A DNA stretch of 16,147 nucleotides from JANPLN01 sp041736155 (GTDB lineage Bacteria > Bdellovibrionota > Bdellovibrionia > Bdellovibrionales > JAGQZY01): NCBI GenBank assembly GCA_041736155.1, contig JBGSUL010000041.1, positions 1-16,147 on the forward strand, in the 5' to 3' direction. The position numbers and the translations under genes are program-made. The number at the start of each line of letters is the position of its first letter. Position 1 is the stretch's first letter. Below are positions 1-6,894 of this stretch, one piece after another. Under the pieces are notes generated by a model. That model searched no databases and was not told the origin of the DNA. It was given only the letters and a program-made list of their open reading frames with translations.

Positions 1-56
1 GAGTAATCTTGGAGGATTTTCTCAATCTCGTCTTTTGACATTGGTTTGTGTGGCAT
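1..56 (-). CDS. start of an unidentified gene, cut by the window edge
   Basis: Reading leftward, an ATG at 56-54 opens a frame that stays open to the window edge (18 complete codons, beginning MPHKPMSKDEIEKILQDY). The charged amphipathic start resembles the N-terminus of small helix-turn-helix or transposase accessory proteins such as IS66 TnpA, but 18 residues are too few to assign a family. No clear Shine-Dalgarno sequence precedes the ATG. It is divergent from the nucleotidyltransferase gene at 219. The frame could also be chance. Confidence 0.35.
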   Translation of the reverse strand, partial: MPHKPMSKDEIEKILQDY

Positions 57-218
57 ATAGCCCATCTTTGTACCCGTTCTGGTCGAATCTTATCAATGAC
101 TCGGCCTGTAATCCGGTACTAAAAATGGGGGAAGGCTCAAACAGAGTCTGTCGTCGTCCCGAACGGCTAAGATAACAGGGGACTTATTCTCCTATAAATG
201 TCGTGCTAACGTTAGCTT

Positions 219-1133
219 ATGGAAGCGCTTCCCCCACTTCTTCAGTATTGGCAAACACAAACTCCCGCAGCCAGGGAACAGCTTTGTCAGGAGCATGGAC
301 TCTATGGCATATGGTCACGCTACGGACTCACTTCCCCTGCTGATCATTTAAAAACTCTCAAACACCGCAATCTTTTATTTTTGACCGATTATTATTTCCT
401 CCAGCAAAATGCTTTGGAAAAAACAGGTACCTCGCTCGTTCCGCTCAAAGGCCTATCCCTGCTTCGCAATATTTATAATTTGCATGAACGTCCCCTCACC
501 GACATGGATGTTTACACTAGCATGTCCCCGGAAGTGTTCCTGCCGTTCTTTGCCAACGAAGGTTATGTTCTGCAAAATGAAATCAAATGGAAATACACTC
601 AGCACAAGTATGTGTTTTTTAAAAAAACAGAATTTATTGACCTGACGTTAGAAGTACATACCCAATTGATTGTGCGCGATGAACCATGGCTTCCCGTGCT
701 CACCAGTGATGGCTGTTTACAAAAGGACGATGAGTTTTTGTATTTGTGTTACCACTGGGCCGAACAGCACACTTGTTTAAAACTTTTTTGGCTGTTTGAT
801 TTGTATCTTTACTGGCAGAAAAACTCCGCTCAACTTTCTCACGTTTGGGAAAAAGCGGAGCGTTTGCAACTCACGCCGTCCCTACTCGCCGCTTACTGGG
901 CGCTGAAGAATGCTTTTAATTTAGAACTTCCTCAACATCCGACAGTGAATTCCTATCGCTCTCGCACTCTGGCTCGTCATCTGTCTTGTGAAAAGATGTT
1001 TTGGCTGCATCAACGGCGTTGGACTTACCTCACTCTGAAATTTCTCTTAAAACCGAGCTTAAAAGACAATATCGCTTACAATTTCCTGTGGTTGGAAAAT
1101 AAAATCCACACAAAACGACAACATTTTTCTTGA
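219..1133 (+). CDS. nucleotidyltransferase family protein (NTP_transf_5 type)
   Basis: This 304-residue protein has the signature of the uncharacterised NTP_transf_5 nucleotidyltransferase family: a Lys-Gly pair (K77-G78, in the context LVPLKGLSLL) followed by R91-x3-D95-M-D97, where the two Asp are the expected metal ligands of a polymerase-beta-like fold. The C-terminal half is aromatic-rich and helical, as in the family, and the length is normal. Family members often sit beside HprK-like kinases and PqqD-like proteins in HPr-rel-A systems and in kinase-bearing lasso peptide clusters; their substrate is not settled. An in-frame TAG at 213-215 makes ATG 219 the first possible start, yet no Shine-Dalgarno sequence precedes it. 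A TATAAA at 193-198 could give a very short leader. It converges on the lipoprotein gene with 31 bases between them. The related RiPP-like cluster lies 12 kb away at the right end. Catalytic activity is inferred only. Confidence 0.75.
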   Translation: MEALPPLLQYWQTQTPAAREQLCQEHGLYGIWSRYGLTSPADHLKTLKHRNLLFLTDYYFLQQNALEKTGTSLVPLKGLSLLRNIYNLHERPLTDMDVYTSMSPEVFLPFFANEGYVLQNEIKWKYTQHKYVFFKKTEFIDLTLEVHTQLIVRDEPWLPVLTSDGCLQKDDEFLYLCYHWAEQHTCLKLFWLFDLYLYWQKNSAQLSHVWEKAERLQLTPSLLAAYWALKNAFNLELPQHPTVNSYRSRTLARHLSCEKMFWLHQRRWTYLTLKFLLKPSLKDNIAYNFLWLENKIHTKRQHFS

Positions 1134-1164
1134 ATCTGATAGTAATACAAATTTGTTGCTAAAA

Positions 1165-2886
1165 TTACGGACAAGCAGTGAGTCCACTGGGGCAAGCACC
1201 AATATCAATGGACCCTGGGGTACGCTGTTGCCAGTAAGGAACAACCGCTCCGTAACCGATTCCGGGACTAGGACCTGTGCAAGACGCATTGGGTATACCT
1301 ACTCCTGTGCATAGAGCAAAATTTCCACCGGCAGGATTCACAAATTTAGGATTTATGTTCACTTTATTTGTCGTGGAGCTGAACGTGTTGGACGCATCCA
1401 TATAAGGACTTGCGCCAAACGCTATGTTGTTTAACCACGTGTTCACCCCTGTCGGATTGCCTCCCAAGTACGGTGAATTGTTCGCAAGAATTCCCGCTCC
1501 TGGCAAAGCATACGCTGCGTTGTTTTTAAAAGTCACACCCATAGTACCCGACGATGACAACTCACCCCTCCATGTACCGGTATTGTAGGTATCGAGATAA
1601 TTGTTGTAAGCGGTATTGTTAAAAATATCGGCATTTGCTGAGGTTGGCCCAATTTGAATACCTGCTCCACCATTACTCCAACTCACGTTCCCCATCAGGA
1701 GAGCCATGGGTGTGTAAACAATATTTGGCGCGTTTTGCGTGTGCTGAGTGTCGTCATAGATAATCCCATTTCCATCCGTATGAGGGCCACCTGCAGGCGA
1801 AGTGAAGTTCTTATTACAACGATTGTACACATATACGTTGTGGTAAGGAGTCCATTTATTATCATAAGCTGTCGGATTGTAACCGGGAATCACCATGGGC
1901 TCATAAGTTGAAATCCCACTATTCCAACTTCCATAAGCATTGCCATCGAGTTGATTATGAATCATCCAATAATATTCAGCCCAACAAGTTGCAATCCCAT
2001 TTTCTCCCATGTCATGAATGTAACTATTCATGACCATAATATGATGAACTCCATTGTAGTTTGTGCCATTAAAACAGGTATTAATTCCACTACCTTTGCG
2101 TGCTCCACTCAATTCCAATCCATCAAAGATTACGTAAGGAGTACTTACACTGATTGTGTCCCATGCTGAGCTGCTCACCACTAATTTTGCGCCCAGGAGA
2201 CTGCGGGAACGATAAACCACAAATCCTGTCATAGACGCCAGGTTTCCACCTTTGTTAATGCTAATGGTGCTGACATTGTAAACACCATCGCCGATATTGA
2301 TACAATATCCGGCGGCATTAGCTGGAAGTGAATCATTGGCTTTTTGAATTGTTAAAAATGGACCATTGCCGCCACCTAAATTTGTCGACTGTGTTCCATT
2401 ATTGCTATCACTTCCACCATTGGCCGCCGTGGCCACATAACGATTGGCTACGCACGTGTAATAAGGATTGGCGGCAAAGAGATCGGCACTGGGTCCCGGG
2501 AGCTCAATCCCTGCCAAAGGTAAGACTGTTACTGTTATGGTAGTGCTGTCTGTAGCGATACCCCCAGCACCGGCACAGCTAATCGAATAGGTTTGGGTTG
2601 TCGTTGGTGTGACACTTACCGATCCCGAAACTAACCCATTGGTGGAAAAACCTGTACCCACACAACTTGTTGCATCGCTGGATGTCCATGACAACGTTGA
2701 CGACTGCCCTGAATTGATTGATGCAGGTGTCGCTACAATGTCGACCTTGGGAGGTGTATCTACGTCTCCAGTCGATAAATCAGTACTCGATTTAATTGTA
2801 GTCGCACTATTTGTACAACCATTTAATAAAATGAATACAAGCCACACGAGTTTTGCAGAATTCTTAAATTGAGATATTTTTTTCAT
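1165..2886 (-). CDS. secreted lipoprotein: Ig/PKD-like domain plus right-handed beta-helix (pectate-lyase-like)
   Basis: The start at 2886 is preferred over an upstream in-frame start at 2949 because GAGGGG lies 8 bases before it and it opens a lipoprotein signal peptide. The 573-residue product has a hydrophobic segment ending LLNG-C24 (lipobox). Residues about 46-122 form an Ig/PKD-like beta domain, with a Ser/Thr-rich strand pattern and Cys75 and Cys104 as a likely disulfide. From about residue 143 to the end there is a parallel beta-helix repeat region: an N-terminal VATAANGGSDSNNGT motif of the kind found in PL9/DUF1565-type proteins, many Asn/Gly turns, phrases such as SWSNGGAGIQIG, and a DIGAC ending. 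Such proteins bind or cleave acidic polysaccharides, but I see no definite catalytic residues. It is probably outer-membrane anchored. A sigma-54-like promoter lies just upstream. Confidence 0.8.
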   Translation of the reverse strand: MKKISQFKNSAKLVWLVFILLNGCTNSATTIKSSTDLSTGDVDTPPKVDIVATPASINSGQSSTLSWTSSDATSCVGTGFSTNGLVSGSVSVTPTTTQTYSISCAGAGGIATDSTTITVTVLPLAGIELPGPSADLFAANPYYTCVANRYVATAANGGSDSNNGTQSTNLGGGNGPFLTIQKANDSLPANAAGYCINIGDGVYNVSTISINKGGNLASMTGFVVYRSRSLLGAKLVVSSSAWDTISVSTPYVIFDGLELSGARKGSGINTCFNGTNYNGVHHIMVMNSYIHDMGENGIATCWAEYYWMIHNQLDGNAYGSWNSGISTYEPMVIPGYNPTAYDNKWTPYHNVYVYNRCNKNFTSPAGGPHTDGNGIIYDDTQHTQNAPNIVYTPMALLMGNVSWSNGGAGIQIGPTSANADIFNNTAYNNYLDTYNTGTWRGELSSSGTMGVTFKNNAAYALPGAGILANNSPYLGGNPTGVNTWLNNIAFGASPYMDASNTFSSTTNKVNINPKFVNPAGGNFALCTGVGIPNASCTGPSPGIGYGAVVPYWQQRTPGSIDIGACPSGLTACP

Positions 2887-2918
2887 AATGTTGCCCCTCA
2901 ATCTACTAAGAATATATA

Positions 2919-2935
2919 AGCAGAAATGATGCCAA
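2919..2935 (-). promoter_or_regulatory. candidate sigma-54 (-24/-12) promoter of the beta-helix lipoprotein gene
   Basis: Read on the minus strand the site is TTGGCATCATTTCTGCT. The conserved GG and GC dinucleotides are exactly 12 bases apart, as in the RpoN consensus TTGGCAC-R-N4-TTGCW. It mismatches that consensus at only three of the constrained positions. Transcription would start near 2909, leaving a leader of about 22 bases that contains the GAGGGG ribosome site. The geometry is good; function is inferred. Confidence 0.4.
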
Positions 2936-3090
2936 TAAACATGTTTCAAGAAAGAGCAATGGCTTGGTGATTAAAACGCTTACATTCCTCGTCTCATATT
3001 AGCACTGTCGAACTTATTGATTACAAAATCAAACTAAATGCAGAAACTATTGATACTACTAAGCAGTTTCAAAAGGACAGTTTTTTGTAC

Positions 3091-3102
3091 ACATTCGAAT
3101 GT
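3091..3102. repeat. perfect palindrome ACATTCGAATGT flanked by GACAGTTT direct repeats
   Basis: ACATTC/GAATGT is a perfect 12-base palindrome. It is flanked by identical GACAGTTT octamers at 3076-3083 and 3105-3112. The right octamer overlaps a TTGACA hexamer at 3103-3108. The layout would fit a dimeric repressor site, but no gene start is close. Confidence 0.35.
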
Positions 3103-3650
3103 TTGACAGTTTAGAGATGTGTCAGATTAAAACCATTTGGCAGCGAATTCATTTTTCTTGGATTTTTGAAAAAAGAATCTTAATCATAGCTTCTTATCTG
3201 ATCCCATCAACTTCTGCAATTGGAAGCAAATTTGTTATACTTAGACTCACTGAATTCAGTTAATCAGCATTCAAATCAGTTAAAGGACCCAATCTCTATT
3301 GTTCTTAATGGCCTTACCTTCGATCGTTATTTTTCATTATTTCTGTTGATGGGTGATCTACTCATGGATGATTTTTTAATAACTTGGCAGAAGAAATCAA
3401 GAGTTTGAATAGAAGATTGAACATCTTCATGTTGAGCTATTGCTAAAATTCCAAGAGCCAGAGTGTTACAAAAATAAATTTGATTTCAGTTGATTTAAAA
3501 AACAGATTCAAACGACCACCTTTCGTAGAGGGAAGGTAGTATAACTGGCGCTTAATTCGTGGTGTCAGTGGGCATTTTTTACAATGGGCACGCACAGAAA
3601 ATCAGTTGCGTTTTAAAAACCGGAACAGCATGAAACCCATGCACAATTTT

Positions 3651-3664
3651 CAATTCTCGAATTG
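3651..3664. repeat. palindrome CAATTC-TC-GAATTG upstream of the DUF3298 gene
   Basis: Two perfect 6-base arms are separated by two bases, 67 bases before the ATG at 3732. This is a possible operator or small hairpin in the promoter region of the downstream gene. AT-rich palindromes of this size also occur by chance. Confidence 0.3.
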
Positions 3665-3731
3665 TCCTTAGACAAAATCTGCGGAGATTCGATAGAACAC
3701 TCCAGCAGGATTTATTAAATGAGGAGCTCTC

Positions 3732-4475
3732 ATGGCTAAAGTTTTATTTGCAATCACCTTCATTACAAATTCATTTTGTTTCGCCCAATCCTTTTACTGG
3801 GGTGCAGAACTCACTCAAGAAACGACCAATGACTACTGCTACTTTTCTTATGAAATGCCAAAATTGATTATCGAAAATGATGGCGATTTTTTCCCAAACC
3901 CAGACCTGAAGCAGAAATGGGAAGATCAAAGAAATGCCACCCTCAACACTTATCATGAATTTCTCAAACATCCAGAATTGTGCCATGACGAAAGCGGCAT
4001 TATGAAATTCGATATCAGAAGCTCTGTCACGACACCCCCGTCATCGACCACACTTGTTTCCATTCTTTACAAGAATTGGATTGAGTACGAAGGTCCTAGT
4101 TTTGGAGTCACTTCACAAGTATTTGATCCCATCGAGGGGCGAATGTTTAATTTATCGAATCTATTGATTGATTCTCCTGAGAACGTAAAAATTCTTCAGG
4201 AAATGATTAAAAAGAAGTTAAAAGAAAAACCAAATTTTAGTGAAGTTTCTGGCTTAACGAAATGGCAAAAGTCCATTGAATCGTTATCCCAGATTGATAA
4301 TTTTTATGTCACCGGCGCCTCGGTTATAATTTATTTAAATTCACATCACATCGGCAGTCCGCCCGTTGGCGTCTACGAAGCTGAATTCTTCCTGGATGAA
4401 TTGTTGGCGGCCCAGTTGATTAGCGAACGTTCGGTATTGATACCGCTTCTTAAAATGAATCATTTGATCGAATAA
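3732..4475 (+). CDS. exported protein with DUF3298/RsiV-like C-terminal domain
   Basis: GAGGAG lies 6 bases before the ATG. The 247-residue product has a short Sec signal peptide with likely cleavage after FCFA18. Residues about 34-125 fit the DUF4163 (PdaC-type) beta domain that commonly precedes DUF3298. Residues 130-224 fit DUF3298: an FDPIEGRMFNLSNLL strand-turn, a helical K-rich middle, then FYVTGASVIIYLNSHHIGSPPVGVYE, corresponding to the family's fY-x-n-x-gl-x-i-yF-x-p-Y-x-IaP-y pattern. In RsiV this fold binds lysozyme, and in PdaC it accompanies a peptidoglycan deacetylase. This protein has neither a deacetylase domain nor a membrane anchor, so a free periplasmic or secreted carbohydrate- or lysozyme-binding role is only inference. 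It stands alone, with long gaps on both sides. Confidence 0.65.
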   Translation: MAKVLFAITFITNSFCFAQSFYWGAELTQETTNDYCYFSYEMPKLIIENDGDFFPNPDLKQKWEDQRNATLNTYHEFLKHPELCHDESGIMKFDIRSSVTTPPSSTTLVSILYKNWIEYEGPSFGVTSQVFDPIEGRMFNLSNLLIDSPENVKILQEMIKKKLKEKPNFSEVSGLTKWQKSIESLSQIDNFYVTGASVIIYLNSHHIGSPPVGVYEAEFFLDELLAAQLISERSVLIPLLKMNHLIE

Positions 4476-5019
4476 AAAGATCAATCGCACTTAGCAGAAT
4501 CCGCAAAGGCTTGGAGATATTTCCATGAGTAACCAAGTCAAAAATATCTTAAATTAAGCTTAAGCCCGGCTTGTAACGCTAACCAGGAACCGCTCCACAG
4601 TGTTTGATAAAAAATGCTTAAGAGATGGTACCCCTCGTGTTACGAGCTCTTGGTTTCTTGCAAATGTACGATATAGAGGGGATTTCTTATATAAATGCGT
4701 TGAACAAAACACAAAGCCAAACACTCGAAATCGAGCCGTGTAAATAAAAATCTGAAATCCACAGGGAGGCTACATAGCGCTGACCTAGATAGCATGCAAC
4801 ATACCATAAAGGGTTGCCCAGGGTGGATATCAACTGTCGAGGTCCGTCTCAAATTGGTAGGTAGTCTTTAAACAGCGTTGAAACCGTAGACGTTTCAAAT
4901 TGAGAAATCGTATTTAATTGAGACCTCATCTTCCATTATATTGAATTCAAAAGAAATTCGTTTCTGGTCCTGAAATTGCTTTAATTGTTTACAAGTGACT
5001 AAAATTTAGAGGGGGCCGT
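4476..5019. other. 544-base gene-free stretch with inverted repeats
   Basis: I see no convincing gene. A 70-codon TTG-started frame on the minus strand (4640-4852) and a 40-codon ATG frame on the plus strand (4625-4747) have no usable ribosome site and no family resemblance. The left half contains a small hairpin, CTCGT-GTT-ACGAG, near 4634-4646. The right part carries nested inverted repeats (4846-4924), and the last bases supply the strong GAGGGGG ribosome site of the next gene. Confidence 0.55.
4846..4924. repeat. nested inverted repeats upstream of the FG-GAP protein gene
   Basis: The outer arms GTCTCAA (4846-4852) and TTGAGAC (4918-4924) enclose inner arms TTGAAAC (4878-4884) and GTTTCAA (4892-4898), which have a 7-base loop, CGTAGAC. 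Both pairs are perfect and share the CAAATT-type flank. This could be a structured leader RNA, an operator array or the end of a decayed mobile element. Confidence 0.4.
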
Positions 5020-6609
5020 ATGCGTAGGAAAAAAATATTAACCTGGTTGTTTATTGTCATTTCATTTCTTTACAATGACTACTCTTCTGCACAGTCCTTA
5101 CCATTAGGTACAAAAAACTATCAAATTCGCGATGTCTCGACAGAGGATTTTTCAAATTTAGATTTTACACGGCATCGACTCAAAGCTGATTTTAATGAGG
5201 ACGGTGTTGCTGATACTGTCTCGTGCAACAATGCACTTCGTAGTGTCACCATCACTGATGGTGTAGATAAAAATAAAGTAAAGACTTTATGGACTGGACC
5301 TAGTGAATGGGTACGTCCAGCGTGGGATGGTAAAAAGCTGACCTTTTCTTTTGTTGGCTGCCAGATTGTCGATCTCGCTGATCGCCCACATATTGTTGTG
5401 AGTACATTACTTTCTCACGAGATCTACGGTGCACGAGTGCGCAGTTTACAGCATGTCATTGTGAACAAAGGGAACATGCAATTCAAAAGACAAGATTTGC
5501 GATACAATTACGCTGGAACAATGCGTCCCTATTTTGTAGCAAGTCGATCCGTGAAGTGTAAAAACTATCCAAGAAAACTTGTGGATGCTGGTTACAGCCC
5601 GGGTTCTTTGTGCTTCTTTAGTGGTTACGATGCTGGCGGACAAGAAACAAGCAGCAAGTACGGAACAAACACTGCTCTGTTAAAATTAGAGATGTCATCA
5701 ACTGGCGAGATCATTGCAAAAGATTTAACTCCAACATCCAGTCTTCCATGGCGAGGTGGAGCTTTCGGAACAGATTATAAGGCGTTCCCAATGCTTTGGG
5801 GAAAGTATGTCAATTTGCATATGATGGATTCCGCATTTATTGATGTCAATGATGACGGACTATTGGATCTTATTACTGTTGCTCAACATGCCAACCCTTA
5901 TTTCTCTCAAATGATTATGGACACCTCACGGCCAGAAGGTCTTCGTTTTACGGTATCCCGCATGGTTGGATCTGGATATGAAACAATGACAGAGTTTTTA
6001 ACAATAAATTCCTTTGATGAAGTACATCCTCACCTTAAAAGTGCAAAATGTTTATTTTTAAGTGGTGAAAATGAGGGTTCGGGTAAGGTGTATGATCATC
6101 TGCGCTGTTATGAGAACAATCGCTGGGTTCGTTATCTGTTGCCAGGAACGCAAGAATATAGTTGGTACAATCGGGGTCTTGTCGCAGCAGATGGACAATC
6201 GCGATTAATTTTACGAGCACGACAAGTGGTGGGTGAATCCGTATTAACAAAGTATTTTTCCTTAAATTTTGAAGGGCCTTTACAAAGCCGGGCATATTCT
6301 ACTGTGGTCGGATCGAATTTCGTCATAGAGGGCTTTGCTTGCCAACAAAACTCAGAGAGTCCTCATTCTATAGTCGTTACGGATGGTGATAGAGCTCACG
6401 GCGGTCGTGCTTTGGCCTCTGTTGACGCCAATCGACCCATGGGACCTATTGCCAAGGAAAAATGTTTGCAATCAAACAATCCTACTCATGTTACCAATTT
6501 TAAAGCGAATATTCCTCTGAATTTACTATCAGAAATCGATAACGTATTTGTATATGCGGTTGATTCAGATGGGCAGTATACTTTTATAAGAACACTTCCA
6601 GTTGAATAA
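5020..6609 (+). CDS. exported protein with FG-GAP/VCBS-type calcium loops
   Basis: A strong GAGGGGG ribosome site lies just before the ATG. The 529-residue product starts with a positively charged end and a hydrophobic Sec signal peptide, with likely cleavage near SSAQ25. Two aspartate-rich loops, D57-F-N-E-D-G-V-A-D65 and D275-V-N-D-D-G-L-L-D283, match the D-x-N/D-x-D-G-x-x-D calcium loop of FG-GAP/VCBS repeats, suggesting a partly degenerate beta-propeller. Seven Cys lie in the mature region, so disulfides are possible. No catalytic motif is visible. It is probably a secreted or surface binding protein. It stands alone, with 285 bases before the next gene. An AT-rich hairpin at 6641-6656 follows it. 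Confidence 0.65.
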   Translation: MRRKKILTWLFIVISFLYNDYSSAQSLPLGTKNYQIRDVSTEDFSNLDFTRHRLKADFNEDGVADTVSCNNALRSVTITDGVDKNKVKTLWTGPSEWVRPAWDGKKLTFSFVGCQIVDLADRPHIVVSTLLSHEIYGARVRSLQHVIVNKGNMQFKRQDLRYNYAGTMRPYFVASRSVKCKNYPRKLVDAGYSPGSLCFFSGYDAGGQETSSKYGTNTALLKLEMSSTGEIIAKDLTPTSSLPWRGGAFGTDYKAFPMLWGKYVNLHMMDSAFIDVNDDGLLDLITVAQHANPYFSQMIMDTSRPEGLRFTVSRMVGSGYETMTEFLTINSFDEVHPHLKSAKCLFLSGENEGSGKVYDHLRCYENNRWVRYLLPGTQEYSWYNRGLVAADGQSRLILRARQVVGESVLTKYFSLNFEGPLQSRAYSTVVGSNFVIEGFACQQNSESPHSIVVTDGDRAHGGRALASVDANRPMGPIAKEKCLQSNNPTHVTNFKANIPLNLLSEIDNVFVYAVDSDGQYTFIRTLPVE

Positions 6610-6640
6610 AGACAATGATATTTCTTCGTGTGGATCTGCC

Positions 6641-6656
6641 CATAAGATTTCTTATG
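6641..6656. repeat. hairpin CATAAGA-TT-TCTTATG after the FG-GAP protein gene
   Basis: Perfect 7-base arms surround a 2-base centre, 31 bases after the stop codon. It is AT-rich and not directly followed by a T run, so it is only a weak terminator candidate; it could instead be a protein-binding palindrome. Confidence 0.3.
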
Positions 6657-6798
6657 TTACATAAAGTAAAAAATTTTCAATTTAGAACCTATATGGTCAT
6701 TATATACAAAGTATTTAGTGTGTATGGAAATATAATAACCGGGGAAAAGATAAGTGGAGCCGCTGTTAATTTTCGAAAATGAAGGCCTTTTCTCCGGA

Positions 6799-6826
6799 CT
6801 CTAGGTAGCTTTTACAAGCTATAGAG
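6799..6826 (+). promoter_or_regulatory. long inverted repeat overlapping a candidate promoter
   Basis: The arms CTCTA-GG-TAGCTT and AAGCTA-TAGAG pair over 11 bases with a GG bulge and a TTAC loop. A TTTACA hexamer at 6811-6816 followed 16 bases later by TATGAA (6833-6838) could be the -35 and -10 of the operon starting at 6895. The -35 box would then lie inside the repeat, as expected for an operator. It could alternatively be a terminator for the upstream gene, but no clean T run follows. Confidence 0.35.
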
Positions 6827-6894
6827 CTATTTTATGAAAACAATAATTATTTAAGGTATGTTCCCTTCTGCTTCGTCCCAATCAGGAGGGAAAA

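Larger units (their letters stand above)
2887..3731. other. 845-base gene-free stretch, AT-rich
   Basis: No convincing gene is present. The longest frame (3220-3408, +, TTG start) encodes 62 residues with no ribosome site and no recognisable family. The stretch holds the sigma-54-like site near the lipoprotein gene, a perfect 12-base palindrome at 3091-3102 inside a GACAGTTT direct repeat, a TTGACA-N17-ATTAAA promoter-like pair at 3103-3131 with nothing obvious downstream, a GGGCA-rich patch around 3569-3592 that may be an insertion sequence scar, and the palindrome CAATTC-TC-GAATTG at 3651-3664, about 70 bases before the next gene. Confidence 0.6.

Noticed and set aside
35..61. TTGACA with a TATAGC downstream as promoter for the nucleotidyltransferase
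   Set aside because: The spacer is only 15 bases, it lies inside the divergent gene start, and it is over 150 bases from the ATG.
3220..3408. 62-codon plus-strand frame from TTG
   Set aside because: No ribosome site, no family resemblance, in an AT-rich gene-free stretch; most likely chance.
4640..4852. 70-codon minus-strand frame and a 40-codon plus-strand frame at 4625-4747
   Set aside because: They overlap on opposite strands, neither has a usable ribosome site, and neither looks like a known protein.
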